Source: a virus. Taken from it: a stretch of DNA of 46,037 nt. Under the pieces are notes generated by a model. That model made no database searches. It saw nothing but the letters and a program-made list of their open reading frames with translations, and was not told the origin of the DNA. Made by a program: the position numbers and the translations under genes. The stretch lies in the IMG/VR virus record IMGVR_UViG_3300025127_008154, positions 1 through 46,037 of that record, one strand, 5' to 3'. This document shows, one piece after another, positions 20,132-28,969 of the stretch (the stretch's first letter is position 1; every line of letters starts with the position of its first letter).

Positions 20132-21937
20132 TTAAAACCTAAAAACTTTATCATTTTCTATAATAAGGTTGTTATAATCCTTAAGATAAAACTTAAATTT
20201 AATTTGTCGATCTTTAAATAGACTTGAATTAAATAAAGTAAAATAGTAATCACCATCATCATATGACATTTTGGTTCCGTTTACTAATGTTTCAAAAGGA
20301 ACTAGTTCTTTATTTGTGTTTGAGTCAAAAACAGAATAGAAAACTTCTCCTAAATTTTCTCCTTTTCTTCTATAAGGAATTTTTATGGCATCTAAATTTG
20401 CAATAGTATCAACAAAAGAAACGAGAAACATGTTTTGATTTTTAGAACCTTTTTTGTTATGATTAAATCTAATGTCAGATATAATAAACTTTTCGGTTAC
20501 AGGCAAACAACTTCCTGTCGATATTTTAATTGATGAACTTTTAATTAGAGTATTAAGTTTTGGACTTTCATCAACTAATATATGCCATTGAAGCCCAGCT
20601 TCAATATCACCTGATGCTGTTAAGTAACCGTGTAATTTATCAGTAAACATATCGATATTAAAGTCTACATAATATGAACCGCTTATTTGTAGACCATTTG
20701 TGTCAATAGACTGTGTTGCGTATGCGCTTGTTTTAAAGTCACGATAAGCTAAAGATGCACTTAGTTGATCTTTAGTTGCATCTAAAACATGGCTACCTGT
20801 AAAAAACAGGTTTCTATTAAAGTTGCCTTGCTTATTTTCTAGATAGATTCTAGTCGGATTATTCGTATAAATAATATTATCAGGTTTAGTAAACGAATCA
20901 TCACAATAAAAATCAATTCTTGGAGATAAAAATTGATTTTTTAAATGTCTTGAACCAAATCTTTTAACAAAATATGTATTACTATTTTGATCCATATCAT
21001 CATGGAACTCTACTACTAAACCATTATTATTAAGTTCACCAGAAAGTGATTTAGAGACAAAATTTGTAATATCTATTGATAAGTCTTCATCACCTTTTAC
21101 AAATTTTTGCTGATTAGAATAAGTAACGTTATCTGATCCTGTGATGATATCAATGTTTAAATCGCCATTTGAACCTTTAGATCTAAGACCACTTAATGAC
21201 CATTTATTAAAAACTAAACTATTTTCATCTCTAGAAGAAGTTACAAAATTTGTCCAACCAGCGTGACCAAACGAGTATATATCTCTACCAATACCTTCAT
21301 CAAAAGATTTTGACAATGGATAAACACTAATAGAAAAGTTTTTTGGTTTAACTTGACCTGTAGATATATCAAATAACTTTAATTTTGCTCCAAATTTTTT
21401 ATTTTGTTCTATGTCAAATTTTTCTTTAATCGTATCGTAATTAAATTTAATTAATATTTTAGAAAATTCTTTTATAGAAAAGTCTGTTAAACTAATTGAG
21501 TCATTATTAGAAACATTATTTTGTTCACCTAAAAATCCACTTTGTTTTTGTTGTAAAATAATTTTTTTATTAGACTTTTCAACAGCTTCAAAAGTTTGCA
21601 AAGATTCATTTATAACTTTGTAAGTTTCATCAATAGTTAACTTAATTGAGTTTTTTCTTTTTATTTTTTTTATATTACTTGCTTCATCCGATTCATCATC
21701 TGTAAATTTATAAGTTATTTGGGACCCAACATTATTTGTCAAATAAAAAGAGTCGTCAACAGCAGGGATTGTATTTAAAATTAGACTTGCTTGTGCATTA
21801 GCTAATTTATTTTCTGATTGAAGTTTAAATAAGTCTAAAGAGGAAGCTTTACCTATATTAGAATATCTACCATCATTAACATTAAGTTTACGATTTGTAA
21901 CATATGTGTCCTTGCTTGCTGTTAAAATTAAATACAT
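20132..21937 (-). CDS. Virion protein with DNRLRE-like beta domain
   Basis: A 601-residue protein. It begins MYLILTASKDTYVTN and goes on with a Leu-Asp-Leu-Phe strand and ASLILNT, which resembles the start of DNRLRE-type beta-sandwich domains found in phage and bacterial surface proteins. The middle part, FSISVYPLSKSFDEGIGRD followed by GWTNF, fits the rest of that fold. The C-terminal half is beta-rich (KFIISDIRFNHNKKG, RQIKFKFYLKDYN) with no catalytic motif. It lies between the J-like and I-like baseplate genes, 11 bases after J ends, where P2 has no gene. I infer a baseplate-attached structural protein special to this phage group. The DNRLRE link is tentative. Confidence 0.6.
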   Translation of the reverse strand: MYLILTASKDTYVTNRKLNVNDGRYSNIGKASSLDLFKLQSENKLANAQASLILNTIPAVDDSFYLTNNVGSQITYKFTDDESDEASNIKKIKRKNSIKLTIDETYKVINESLQTFEAVEKSNKKIILQQKQSGFLGEQNNVSNNDSISLTDFSIKEFSKILIKFNYDTIKEKFDIEQNKKFGAKLKLFDISTGQVKPKNFSISVYPLSKSFDEGIGRDIYSFGHAGWTNFVTSSRDENSLVFNKWSLSGLRSKGSNGDLNIDIITGSDNVTYSNQQKFVKGDEDLSIDITNFVSKSLSGELNNNGLVVEFHDDMDQNSNTYFVKRFGSRHLKNQFLSPRIDFYCDDSFTKPDNIIYTNNPTRIYLENKQGNFNRNLFFTGSHVLDATKDQLSASLAYRDFKTSAYATQSIDTNGLQISGSYYVDFNIDMFTDKLHGYLTASGDIEAGLQWHILVDESPKLNTLIKSSSIKISTGSCLPVTEKFIISDIRFNHNKKGSKNQNMFLVSFVDTIANLDAIKIPYRRKGENLGEVFYSVFDSNTNKELVPFETLVNGTKMSYDDGDYYFTLFNSSLFKDRQIKFKFYLKDYNNLIIENDKVFRF

Positions 21938-21948
21938 TATAAAACCTC

Positions 21949-23781
21949 TTAAGTATTTACACTAATGTCAAAAGAAGGATATTTTAATTCAAAAATACTT
22001 CCTTCAGGCGGATATAAAACGCCATCTTTTATATTATTTTTAAGATTAATAACATTATTACTATATACTCTAGTGAAATCATCATCTGCTAATGCTATTG
22101 ATACTAAATTTTCTGGTAAAGTTGAAAGAGAAGTTACGCCTTGCGTATTTATAACAATATTAACAATGTCAGATAAAACTATTGGCTGATCGATATTATA
22201 TGATTCTAATCTAAGATTACTAATTAGTCTATTAATAACTCTAGCAATTACAATATCAGTATTTTCGCCCACACCTACTTTAATATCCAGATTTATAGCA
22301 ATATTAATAATTTTAGTATCTACAATTTCAAATATATCACCAATTAATCGAAATTCATTAAGATACTTACTTAAATTGTTTTTAATTGCATCATTTGCTT
22401 GTATTAAAGTTCCGTCTGTATCTTTACAAATAATATGAAGATATTTTGACAATATTGCATCTTCGTTATTTCTTATAGCAGCTCGATGAATTCTTCCAAA
22501 AGGCGCTGGAAGCGTATAGATTCTTGCCATAATGTCATGATAATTTACAACTCTATTTTGCATTTTCATATGAGTAGGAATTAATTCTTGTAGTTCGTCA
22601 ATATTAAATCCTTCTGTTCCGCCTACAGCATTTTCTAAATTTCTAACGTCTAAAGTTTCTAAAACTTGATCTACTATAGAAGCAGTTGCACCATCTGGGG
22701 ATGAAACATTAATTGTTAAGACTTCATTTATGTCACCTGCAGAAACATTATGTGAAACACCACCACCATGCATATATCTTACTGATATTGTTGTATTTCT
22801 AGGTGCTATTCCAAGCGTATTTGTTCTTAACAAACTTGCAGGATCTATAGAAAACTTATTAATATATGTTTTTCCATAAAGAGGCAATGCAGCATCAGAT
22901 GGATCTTTTAATATTTCATCTTCTAAGTCTTGTCCGTTATCAGATCCAAATCGTAAAACTGTTACACCACTTTCCGAATCATCTTCTTTAATAAACCTTC
23001 TAAGTGCTGGTTTTACTTTTAAGTTAAAAATTTCAGATGCATTTGATCTTTCACCTTTTAAAAATATAGTATCTTGAGTTAAAAATTCAACTTCAAAAAA
23101 CTCATTATTATCTGTGTCTAAAACACTTAAAACTTGTGTTACACCAGAGTTACTAAGTTCTACTGTAGGAAATTTAATAAATTCTGTTCCAAATGTAAAT
23201 GTTTCTGTAGTTATATTGCCTGATACACACAAACCTTTTTTAGAAATAATAACTTTTGTTGGTTTATTATCATTATCTCTTTCTGAAACTATAAAATTAT
23301 CATAAAGATTATCAGAAAAATCAACATCTTCCATTAGCGTAAAACTAGTTGTCGAAGAGTTAACAATGGTATTTGTTTTTATTGTTAATAATTGCGTAGA
23401 CTCTAGAGATATTCCTTCAGAATTATTATTATCTTCAAAAGCATCTACTTCTATAAAAAAACTAACATCCACCGAAGCTGGTGATGGCGGAACTGCTTTT
23501 ATACCTGCTCTTCTAATATGTCTAAGAATATTATCTCTTTCAGAGGCAAGAGAAGGATCTAATTCGCCAAATTGGTGATCCATATAATAAGAAAGAGCGT
23601 CACCAGTTATAGCAGCAAAATCTAACAGCATACCACCAAGCGAAGATTCAGAAAAATCATTTATTTTATTAGGAAAATATGCCCTAGCGTAACCTAAAAG
23701 CTCGCTTCTATAGTCAGTAAATTCTTTAAGAAGATAATTTTTTTCTCTTACATTTTTTAGTTTGTTTTTAATATCGGCCAT
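21949..23781 (-). CDS. Baseplate wedge protein, gp6/gpJ-like
   Basis: A 610-residue protein of the baseplate J / T4 gp6 family, which forms the ring of the wedge around the hub in contractile tails. Typical marks: residues 30-95 with FAAITGDALSYYMDHQ, an ERDNILRHIRRAG helix and PPSPA; a central J domain; then GGTEGFNIDELQELIP followed by DIMARIYTLPAPFGRIHRA near 390-440, and the C-terminal alpha/beta repeats (IAINLDIKVG, then QPIVLSDIVNIVINTQGV). It starts 7 bases before the gp25-like gene ends in map order, i.e. right after it in transcription, as in P2 (W then J) and T4-like phages. No damage is seen. Confidence 0.9.
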   Translation of the reverse strand: MADIKNKLKNVREKNYLLKEFTDYRSELLGYARAYFPNKINDFSESSLGGMLLDFAAITGDALSYYMDHQFGELDPSLASERDNILRHIRRAGIKAVPPSPASVDVSFFIEVDAFEDNNNSEGISLESTQLLTIKTNTIVNSSTTSFTLMEDVDFSDNLYDNFIVSERDNDNKPTKVIISKKGLCVSGNITTETFTFGTEFIKFPTVELSNSGVTQVLSVLDTDNNEFFEVEFLTQDTIFLKGERSNASEIFNLKVKPALRRFIKEDDSESGVTVLRFGSDNGQDLEDEILKDPSDAALPLYGKTYINKFSIDPASLLRTNTLGIAPRNTTISVRYMHGGGVSHNVSAGDINEVLTINVSSPDGATASIVDQVLETLDVRNLENAVGGTEGFNIDELQELIPTHMKMQNRVVNYHDIMARIYTLPAPFGRIHRAAIRNNEDAILSKYLHIICKDTDGTLIQANDAIKNNLSKYLNEFRLIGDIFEIVDTKIINIAINLDIKVGVGENTDIVIARVINRLISNLRLESYNIDQPIVLSDIVNIVINTQGVTSLSTLPENLVSIALADDDFTRVYSNNVINLKNNIKDGVLYPPEGSIFELKYPSFDISVNT

Positions 23782-23788
23782 CTTAACC

Positions 23789-24271
23789 TCAATTAGATAA
23801 TTCTAATTTTAAATTTAGTGTTTTTTCTGAGTTATTATTAATTTGATACGTGATGTATATATTTAAAATTTTTGCATCGCTAGTCGTATTGTCATAATTA
23901 GAAGAAAATCCTTTAAGTTGCACAAATGGCATATATGTTGCTACAGCAGACTGTATTCTATCCATTGCAACTTGATCAATATCTTCTTTCCCTAAACCAT
24001 GTAAAACATCAGAAAGATTAACTCCATAATCTGGAAAACCTAATCTTTCTCCAGGCTTAGTTAAAACTAAAGTTTTAAAATTATCTTCTAGTTGATCTTC
24101 AATTTTAGTGTTCATTTTAAAAAGCCCATTACCAGAAGAATTTATGTCTAAAGGCAAAGAAAAACCTAAAGGTAATGCTTCGCTTTCTTTATTAGCTTTT
24201 TCAAGCTGCTTTTTAGCTCTGTCAACTGTTTTTCCTGAGCTTTTAAAGTTAAAATCTTGACGAACTGCCAT
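23789..24271 (-). CDS. Baseplate wedge protein gp25/gpW-like
   Basis: A 160-residue protein of the GPW/gp25 family, a conserved wedge subunit that contacts the sheath and starts its polymerisation. The hallmark lies at residues 60-90: LEDNFKTLVLTKPGERLGFP and then DYGVNLSDVLHG. The family is called lysozyme-like for historical reasons; in phages its role is structural. The 35 residues before the core are charged and helical, a little longer than in P2 W. An AGAGG ribosome site six bases before the ATG, in a 27-base gap, indicates strong translation. Neighbours on either side are baseplate genes. Confidence 0.92.
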   Translation of the reverse strand: MAVRQDFNFKSSGKTVDRAKKQLEKANKESEALPLGFSLPLDINSSGNGLFKMNTKIEDQLEDNFKTLVLTKPGERLGFPDYGVNLSDVLHGLGKEDIDQVAMDRIQSAVATYMPFVQLKGFSSNYDNTTSDAKILNIYITYQINNNSEKTLNLKLELSN

Positions 24272-24298
24272 TTTATACCTCTGGTTATATTTATCATA

Positions 24299-24820
24299 TT
24301 AATTAGTAATCCAGTTTATTCTTGTCCCGGCACTGACATTATTTATTGCTGAAGTATTTAATTTTATTATAAAGCCTTCTACTATTGCGTTTGACAAATC
24401 ATAAGAAGTAGAAGATGGATTAGACAAAACTGGACCTGTTATTTGAATGAGGTCAGTTGATAAATTAAAAGATGCAACTTCTGGAATGTCACCAGGGGCT
24501 AAAAGAAAAGTTTGTGGTAATAAAAATATTATTGCATCTAAACTTGATCCTACTTTAGATGAATATTCTTGAGGTGCTTGTATAGATGTTGCTATACCTT
24601 TCATGTTTTCCTCAAAAATATCTTTTATAGGTTTATTAAGAGCTGCAACTTTTATTCTATCAAAACCAGGATAAACTAGACCTTCGCCAGGAGTTTCAGC
24701 AATAAATCTAAAAAATAAATTTGAAAAATTTTCTATATAATTAATATCTAAATTTTCAAAACCTACAGGAATCTTTTCAAAAAAACTTGTTAATTGAATT
24801 TTTAATGATGCTTTATTCAC
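24299..24820 (-). CDS. Baseplate-associated protein between spike and gp25, unrecognised
   Basis: A 173-residue protein that starts with GTG, the G and T of which lie inside the last codons of the spike gene (overlap GTGA), so it is probably translated by reinitiation. The first 60 residues are helical with several Phe residues (FFEKIPVGFENLDINYIENF). The remainder, with TGPVLSNPSSTSYD and a beta-like end, has no known domain. Constant placement between spike and gp25 suggests it is part of the inner baseplate or needed to build it, but I cannot name a homologue. Confidence 0.6.
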   Translation of the reverse strand: MNKASLKIQLTSFFEKIPVGFENLDINYIENFSNLFFRFIAETPGEGLVYPGFDRIKVAALNKPIKDIFEENMKGIATSIQAPQEYSSKVGSSLDAIIFLLPQTFLLAPGDIPEVASFNLSTDLIQITGPVLSNPSSTSYDLSNAIVEGFIIKLNTSAINNVSAGTRINWITN

Positions 24821-26442
24821 TGTAGTTTAGCCATTTTACTTTGAATTGTAATAAGATTTTCTTTTATATTATTTACTTCTTGTGATATGCTAGAAGTATC
24901 ACTTGCAGTAACTCCTATGTCAGAAGGAGTATTAGGTCCTCTAGCTGGACCAATTGCTGCTGAAGATGCATGGCCATGATTGTTAAATATTTCTATAAAA
25001 CTTATAAATTGTTGACATAAATTGTCTAACATATCTTTAAGCGTATTACCAAGAACCATAGGTTGAGAATTTTCATTATTCTGTCCTATAAAAACTTGGT
25101 CACCATTTCCATGAGTATCAGATATTCTTAAATTACTTCCTAATTGTATCTTTGTACCATCTAGTGCAATATTACCAATTTCATCCAATGCTATAAAAGA
25201 TTGTGTTCCTTTACGACTCTCACTTGGAGACATACCCTCTTTTAAAAGAACAATAGATGACATTGATTTACTAGAAAACTCATTATTATTTATATAATTT
25301 TGTCTAGCAATTAATCTAATATTGTCAGACTTACTTACAATTGACGATAGATTTAAATTTTGAGGAAAACTCATGTCAAACTGATTAAAAAAAGTATTGA
25401 ATATATTAAATTCTCTATCTAAATTTCTATTTTCTGACAAACAAATTCTAGAAGCATCATGATTAAAGTCGGCCTTACCTTCTTGATTAGCATTAGGAGT
25501 TTCTTCCAAAAAATTTTCAAAGTTTTTATTATTTTCAAATTTACCTAAAGAATTAACAATAGTAGAATAACATGTTCTAAAAGAAGAAGTTGTAAATGTT
25601 TTTTGAAAATTACTAATATCATTTATATCAAAAAAATCATTACTGGAAGGCAATGTATTGAAACGACTTCTTCCTGCAACTATATCGATAAAACCATCGT
25701 TTTCTATGTTGACTTTATTTATATTGCCATAAAAGACATCTTCAGCTGAGTATTCTTGAGTATCCCATTCCCTGCTAGAAGCATATCCATCAAAAGTTTT
25801 TAATGCAATTAGTGTATTATTAGAACCTTGAAGTGCTAGTTCATCTTCATTTTTATAATATCTAGGTACAGGTTCTAAAGTTATGCTATTTGACTTAGCT
25901 AGGCTTTCTAATGCTTGCTCTGGGCGATCATTGCTACTAATTATAAATACTTGACTTTCATCAGGTAAAGTAACAAAATTATCAAACTTTGGATAATCAG
26001 CAATATTATATTCTTGCTCAATTAATTGTGACTTATTAAATGCGCTAGTCGTATTGACACTTTTTTCTGTATTTAATCTATTAGGAGATGTAAAATTTGC
26101 GTCTTCAGTAGAAATATTGCCATGAACTCTAGAAATCCAATAGTAATTAAAACTATTTTCTGACTTTTCTTCAAAGCTAATAAGCCAAACAGCCTCACCT
26201 TTTTTAAGAGGCATTGATATATGAGAAGAAAACAAAGGAATACATGCAACTCTTGTATTTTTTTGAATAGAAGAATCTATTATATTTGTTATACCTACTA
26301 TTTCAACAACAATGCTGTTAATAGGCATATTATCAGATAATTCTGGATTTTCTGTAAGTAATGATTTGGCTATGTTTTTATCTTGTGTATTTTTAATAAT
26401 GTGCCTAACAATACCTTTATCCATTAAAACTGATAATGACAT
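24817..26442 (-). CDS. Baseplate spike protein, gp5/gpV-like
   Basis: A 541-residue protein. Residues about 35-110 resemble the OB-fold that opens gp5, gpV and VgrG spikes (NSIVVEIVGITN, RVACIPLFSSHISMPLKKGE, AVWLISF, YYWISRVHG). The C-terminal 150 residues have short beta turns of needle type (IALDEIGNIALDGTKIQLG, QVFIGQNN, QPMVLGNTLKDML), then a helix with FNNHGHASS and a Pro/Gly-rich tip region ending in a coiled-coil-like tail. No lysozyme domain like that of T4 gp5 is seen. The role is to puncture the outer membrane at the tail tip. Order spike, gp25, J agrees with P2 V, W, J. Confidence 0.8.
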   Translation of the reverse strand: MSLSVLMDKGIVRHIIKNTQDKNIAKSLLTENPELSDNMPINSIVVEIVGITNIIDSSIQKNTRVACIPLFSSHISMPLKKGEAVWLISFEEKSENSFNYYWISRVHGNISTEDANFTSPNRLNTEKSVNTTSAFNKSQLIEQEYNIADYPKFDNFVTLPDESQVFIISSNDRPEQALESLAKSNSITLEPVPRYYKNEDELALQGSNNTLIALKTFDGYASSREWDTQEYSAEDVFYGNINKVNIENDGFIDIVAGRSRFNTLPSSNDFFDINDISNFQKTFTTSSFRTCYSTIVNSLGKFENNKNFENFLEETPNANQEGKADFNHDASRICLSENRNLDREFNIFNTFFNQFDMSFPQNLNLSSIVSKSDNIRLIARQNYINNNEFSSKSMSSIVLLKEGMSPSESRKGTQSFIALDEIGNIALDGTKIQLGSNLRISDTHGNGDQVFIGQNNENSQPMVLGNTLKDMLDNLCQQFISFIEIFNNHGHASSAAIGPARGPNTPSDIGVTASDTSSISQEVNNIKENLITIQSKMAKLQ

Positions 26443-26445
26443 AAC

Positions 26446-26817
26446 TTAACCTTCTATTTGACTAAATATATCATCAGATGATATAGCTTCAGACTTTTCT
26501 TCTTCTTTTGCTATTAATTCAGCAAGTTTAAGAATCTGGTCATTTGATCTACACATTCTTTCTAAATACTTTGCTATCACAGATCCTACATTTGCATGGT
26601 CACTTAAAACACCTGACAAACTTATGTACACATCATTGAATAACATTTTTGCATTTTCTCTATCATTTACTGCATTTTCATAAATTTCTTTCCAAAGAAG
26701 CTTTTTTTTATCTTGCAGTGTATCAATATTGTCAAGTATGTCAGCAAAATTTTTAATTTTATTATTTTTTTCTTCAAACTTATCTAAAGTTTTATTAATA
26801 TTGTCTAAATTTTCCAT
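26446..26817 (-). CDS. Small helical phage protein next to sigma factor
   Basis: A 123-residue protein. An in-frame ATG exists at 26865, but that would overlap the sigma gene by 40 bases; the ATG at 26817 has an AGAGGA site at perfect distance and follows the sigma stop directly, so I use it. The product is almost all helix and strongly charged: an N-terminal coil, KKKLLWKEIYENAVNDRENA, HANVGSVIAKYLERMCRSND, and an acidic end SSDDIFSQIEG. I believe related small proteins occur in other large myophages, without known function. Location between sigma and spike makes a role in late transcription (T4 gp33-like co-activator) or in tail assembly conceivable; neither is shown. Confidence 0.65.
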   Translation of the reverse strand: MENLDNINKTLDKFEEKNNKIKNFADILDNIDTLQDKKKLLWKEIYENAVNDRENAKMLFNDVYISLSGVLSDHANVGSVIAKYLERMCRSNDQILKLAELIAKEEEKSEAISSDDIFSQIEG

Positions 26818-26825
26818 ATATCCTC

Positions 26826-27518
26826 TTAAAAAAAGAAAGAAACACTTAAGTTTGACTTTTTCCAAACTTTTCTAATTCTAGATAAAGAAGAACTTAATTC
26901 TGAGCTATCTAAACCTGATATTTCTCTAAGATAAACAAAGACTGCTCTTTTATTAAAATAATCTAAAGTTTCAACGTTTTTAAATATATGAATTATTGCA
27001 TGTATACATTTTTTATCGTTTTCTTTAATTAAAATTTTTGCTATTTTATCTAGCTCAAAAAGAATTGTAGAATTAATTTGACTATTTTTTAAAATATCTT
27101 CCGGAGAATTTTCATAGTCATTGTCAATTGCTGTTAAACATTCTCTTTCTTGCATTGTCATAGAATCAGACTCATCAATACATACAGATCTTCTAGAATT
27201 TTTATTAATTCTTCTTGTTTGAATTGTTAACCAGTTTTTTGCAACTACATTAAAATACGAAAATGCTTTTTTACCTTTACTAGCGTCCCACTTTCTAATT
27301 GTTTCAAATAAAAATGTAATACAGTCATTCTTAAGATGATTCATATCTTCATTTGAAGCATTATATTTATAGACTGAAATTAATTTTGTTACTAGCTCAT
27401 CAAAAGCAGGCATTATATATTCAACGTATATTTGATCTTTTACTGCTTTTGACTCTGCTTCTTGATATTCTTTAATCTTTTGTTGTGTTTCGTTATTAAA
27501 ATAATAATTTTTACTCAT
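26826..27518 (-). CDS. Late RNA polymerase sigma factor, gp55-like
   Basis: A 230-residue protein resembling compact phage sigma factors such as T4 gp55. Residues about 55-110 match sigma region 2: LKNDCITFLFETIRKWD, KGKKAFSYFNVVAKNWLTIQ, then TRRINKNSRR, the helices that bind core polymerase and the -10 element. Residues 188-223 (KRAVFVYLREISGLDS, SSLSRIRKVWKK) look like a helix-turn-helix. The last residues, SVSFFF, are strikingly hydrophobic; T4 gp55 uses a hydrophobic C-terminal tail to hold the sliding clamp, so the same may hold here. Its ATG overlaps the stop of the small membrane protein gene (ATGAGTAA). It probably recruits host polymerase to late promoters. Confidence 0.8.
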   Translation of the reverse strand: MSKNYYFNNETQQKIKEYQEAESKAVKDQIYVEYIMPAFDELVTKLISVYKYNASNEDMNHLKNDCITFLFETIRKWDASKGKKAFSYFNVVAKNWLTIQTRRINKNSRRSVCIDESDSMTMQERECLTAIDNDYENSPEDILKNSQINSTILFELDKIAKILIKENDKKCIHAIIHIFKNVETLDYFNKRAVFVYLREISGLDSSELSSSLSRIRKVWKKSNLSVSFFF

Positions 27519-27792
27519 CTTCTACTTCTTCTATTGAGTTAGATAACTGACTAGCAATAAAAAGTAGAATATCTCTTACATTTTTAATCTCATCTAGAGT
27601 GTTTTTAACTTCTTTGCTGTCATAAAATAATGGAATTTGTAATATCTCGGAAATTTTGTAATAACTATCATCGATTTTTTCAAACGAATCTTCTATTGCG
27701 TCTTTAACTTTTATTATAATTAATGCAAATTTAATACAATAAAACAATGTTACTAAAAACAAAATACTTAAAGATATTATAATCCAAATCAT
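27511..27792 (-). CDS. Small membrane-anchored protein with coiled-coil tail
   Basis: A 93-residue protein with one hydrophobic segment at residues 2-27 (IWIIISLSILFLVTLFYCIK) and then an acidic, helical tail rich in Asp, Glu, Ile and Ser. The end, EEVEDE, overlaps the sigma start by 8 bases. It is the only clear membrane protein in the window. Its N-in or N-out placement is not obvious; the tail would probably be cytoplasmic by charge. Small single-span proteins of this type accompany sigma genes in other T4-like phages as far as I recall, with no assigned function. It lacks marks of a holin with several spans or of a spanin. Confidence 0.65.
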   Translation of the reverse strand: MIWIIISLSILFLVTLFYCIKFALIIIKVKDAIEDSFEKIDDSYYKISEILQIPLFYDSKEVKNTLDEIKNVRDILLFIASQLSNSIEEVEDE

Positions 27793-27793
27793 A

Positions 27794-28969
27794 TTATAAA
27801 CTTTCTATAAGTCTATTATAGTCTTCTTTGATTTTATTAAAATTAAAGTTTTCTTTTACTTTATAAGACAACTCTTTAGCGTCTTTTTTATCTTTACCAT
27901 AATTAGTAAATAGTTTTTTTAATGCAAGTCTTAGCTGCCCATAAGAAACTTCAGCCCATTTTGTTCCTTTCATGAAAATTTTATTATCTACTCTAGATTC
28001 GTGAATTTCTTCTAACTTATAAGGTAGTCTAGTAAAGTTTCCTAGTTTCATAAAGTCTAAATGTCCGCTCCAGTTTGTTGCAACAACAGGAAGTCCTAAG
28101 GCTGCAGACTCTAAAATTGGAAGCCCAAACCCTTCGCCTCGTGTTGCTGTTAATAAATAATTAATTTTTTTATGAGTATAAAGAGTTCTTAACTGATTTT
28201 CTGTCAAACTTCCATGCAAAACGTGTATTTTTGGAAATATATCTTTACCGACTTCTCTTAGTAGACTTTTAACAATGTTAATTGTTTTCTTCTTGTCAAT
28301 CTTAGTGTTTCTACCTACATTTGTTTTAAATACTAAACCAACTTCTTTATTATCTTTATAAGCTTCAATAAATGCTTTAATTGTATTAAATAAATTTTTG
28401 CGGTCACTGAAAACATTTGTTCCAGTTATTTGTCCTAAAACTAGAAAGTTTCTTTTAGTTTCTAAATTATCTAAAAATTCATCTATCTTAGCATCTCTTT
28501 CAAAGTTATCATTTTCAAACTCAATCGGATATGTTTCATGAACAACAACAACTTTATCTTCGCTAACGCCTGTTTTAACTAATACATCTTTTGTAAACGA
28601 AGAAGGAACAATTACTTTATCCATTCTTTCACAACACTCAATCCATTCAGGATTACAAGTATTTGTTTCAACAGCTGCTGTAATTCCTATGTTTTGTTTA
28701 GCAAGAAAAGGATTCCACTCGTTAGGTAATTGAATTTGAAATGACATGTCAAATTGCGTATTGTTTTCTGTTACAGTTCTGGTCATAATTTCACTAATTG
28801 TTTCATCATTATAGTCTAAGTTCCAACTACATTGCCCCCATGGTGTTACAATACATTTAACATCAAAATCTTCTCTAGACATTAACCAGCGAAATACTTG
28901 CCGGCAATGAACACCATAACCACTTTGAGTCATTAATGGACCTTTAATTACTACAGACTTTTTGCTCAT
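27794..28969 (-). CDS. GT4-family glycosyltransferase
   Basis: A 391-residue soluble GT-B glycosyltransferase. The N-terminal fold opens with a strand and GPLMTQSGYGVHCR loop, typical for GT4 acceptor domains. The C-terminal donor domain carries EGFGLPILESAALGLPVVAT at residues 279-298, the EX7E motif that holds the nucleotide sugar in a retaining enzyme. No membrane segment is present. It follows another GT4 gene with one-base overlap. The pair sits between a nuclease and the sigma gene, apart from the main glycan cassette by composition (less AT-rich), which suggests a resident phage function. Donor and acceptor are unknown. Confidence 0.85.
   Translation of the reverse strand: MSKKSVVIKGPLMTQSGYGVHCRQVFRWLMSREDFDVKCIVTPWGQCSWNLDYNDETISEIMTRTVTENNTQFDMSFQIQLPNEWNPFLAKQNIGITAAVETNTCNPEWIECCERMDKVIVPSSFTKDVLVKTGVSEDKVVVVHETYPIEFENDNFERDAKIDEFLDNLETKRNFLVLGQITGTNVFSDRKNLFNTIKAFIEAYKDNKEVGLVFKTNVGRNTKIDKKKTINIVKSLLREVGKDIFPKIHVLHGSLTENQLRTLYTHKKINYLLTATRGEGFGLPILESAALGLPVVATNWSGHLDFMKLGNFTRLPYKLEEIHESRVDNKIFMKGTKWAEVSYGQLRLALKKLFTNYGKDKKDAKELSYKVKENFNFNKIKEDYNRLIESL

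Noticed and set aside
26865-27518. Programmed frameshift between the sigma gene and the following small gene at the T/A-rich junction
   Set aside because: The small gene has its own AGAGGA site and ATG, so ordinary translation explains the arrangement.
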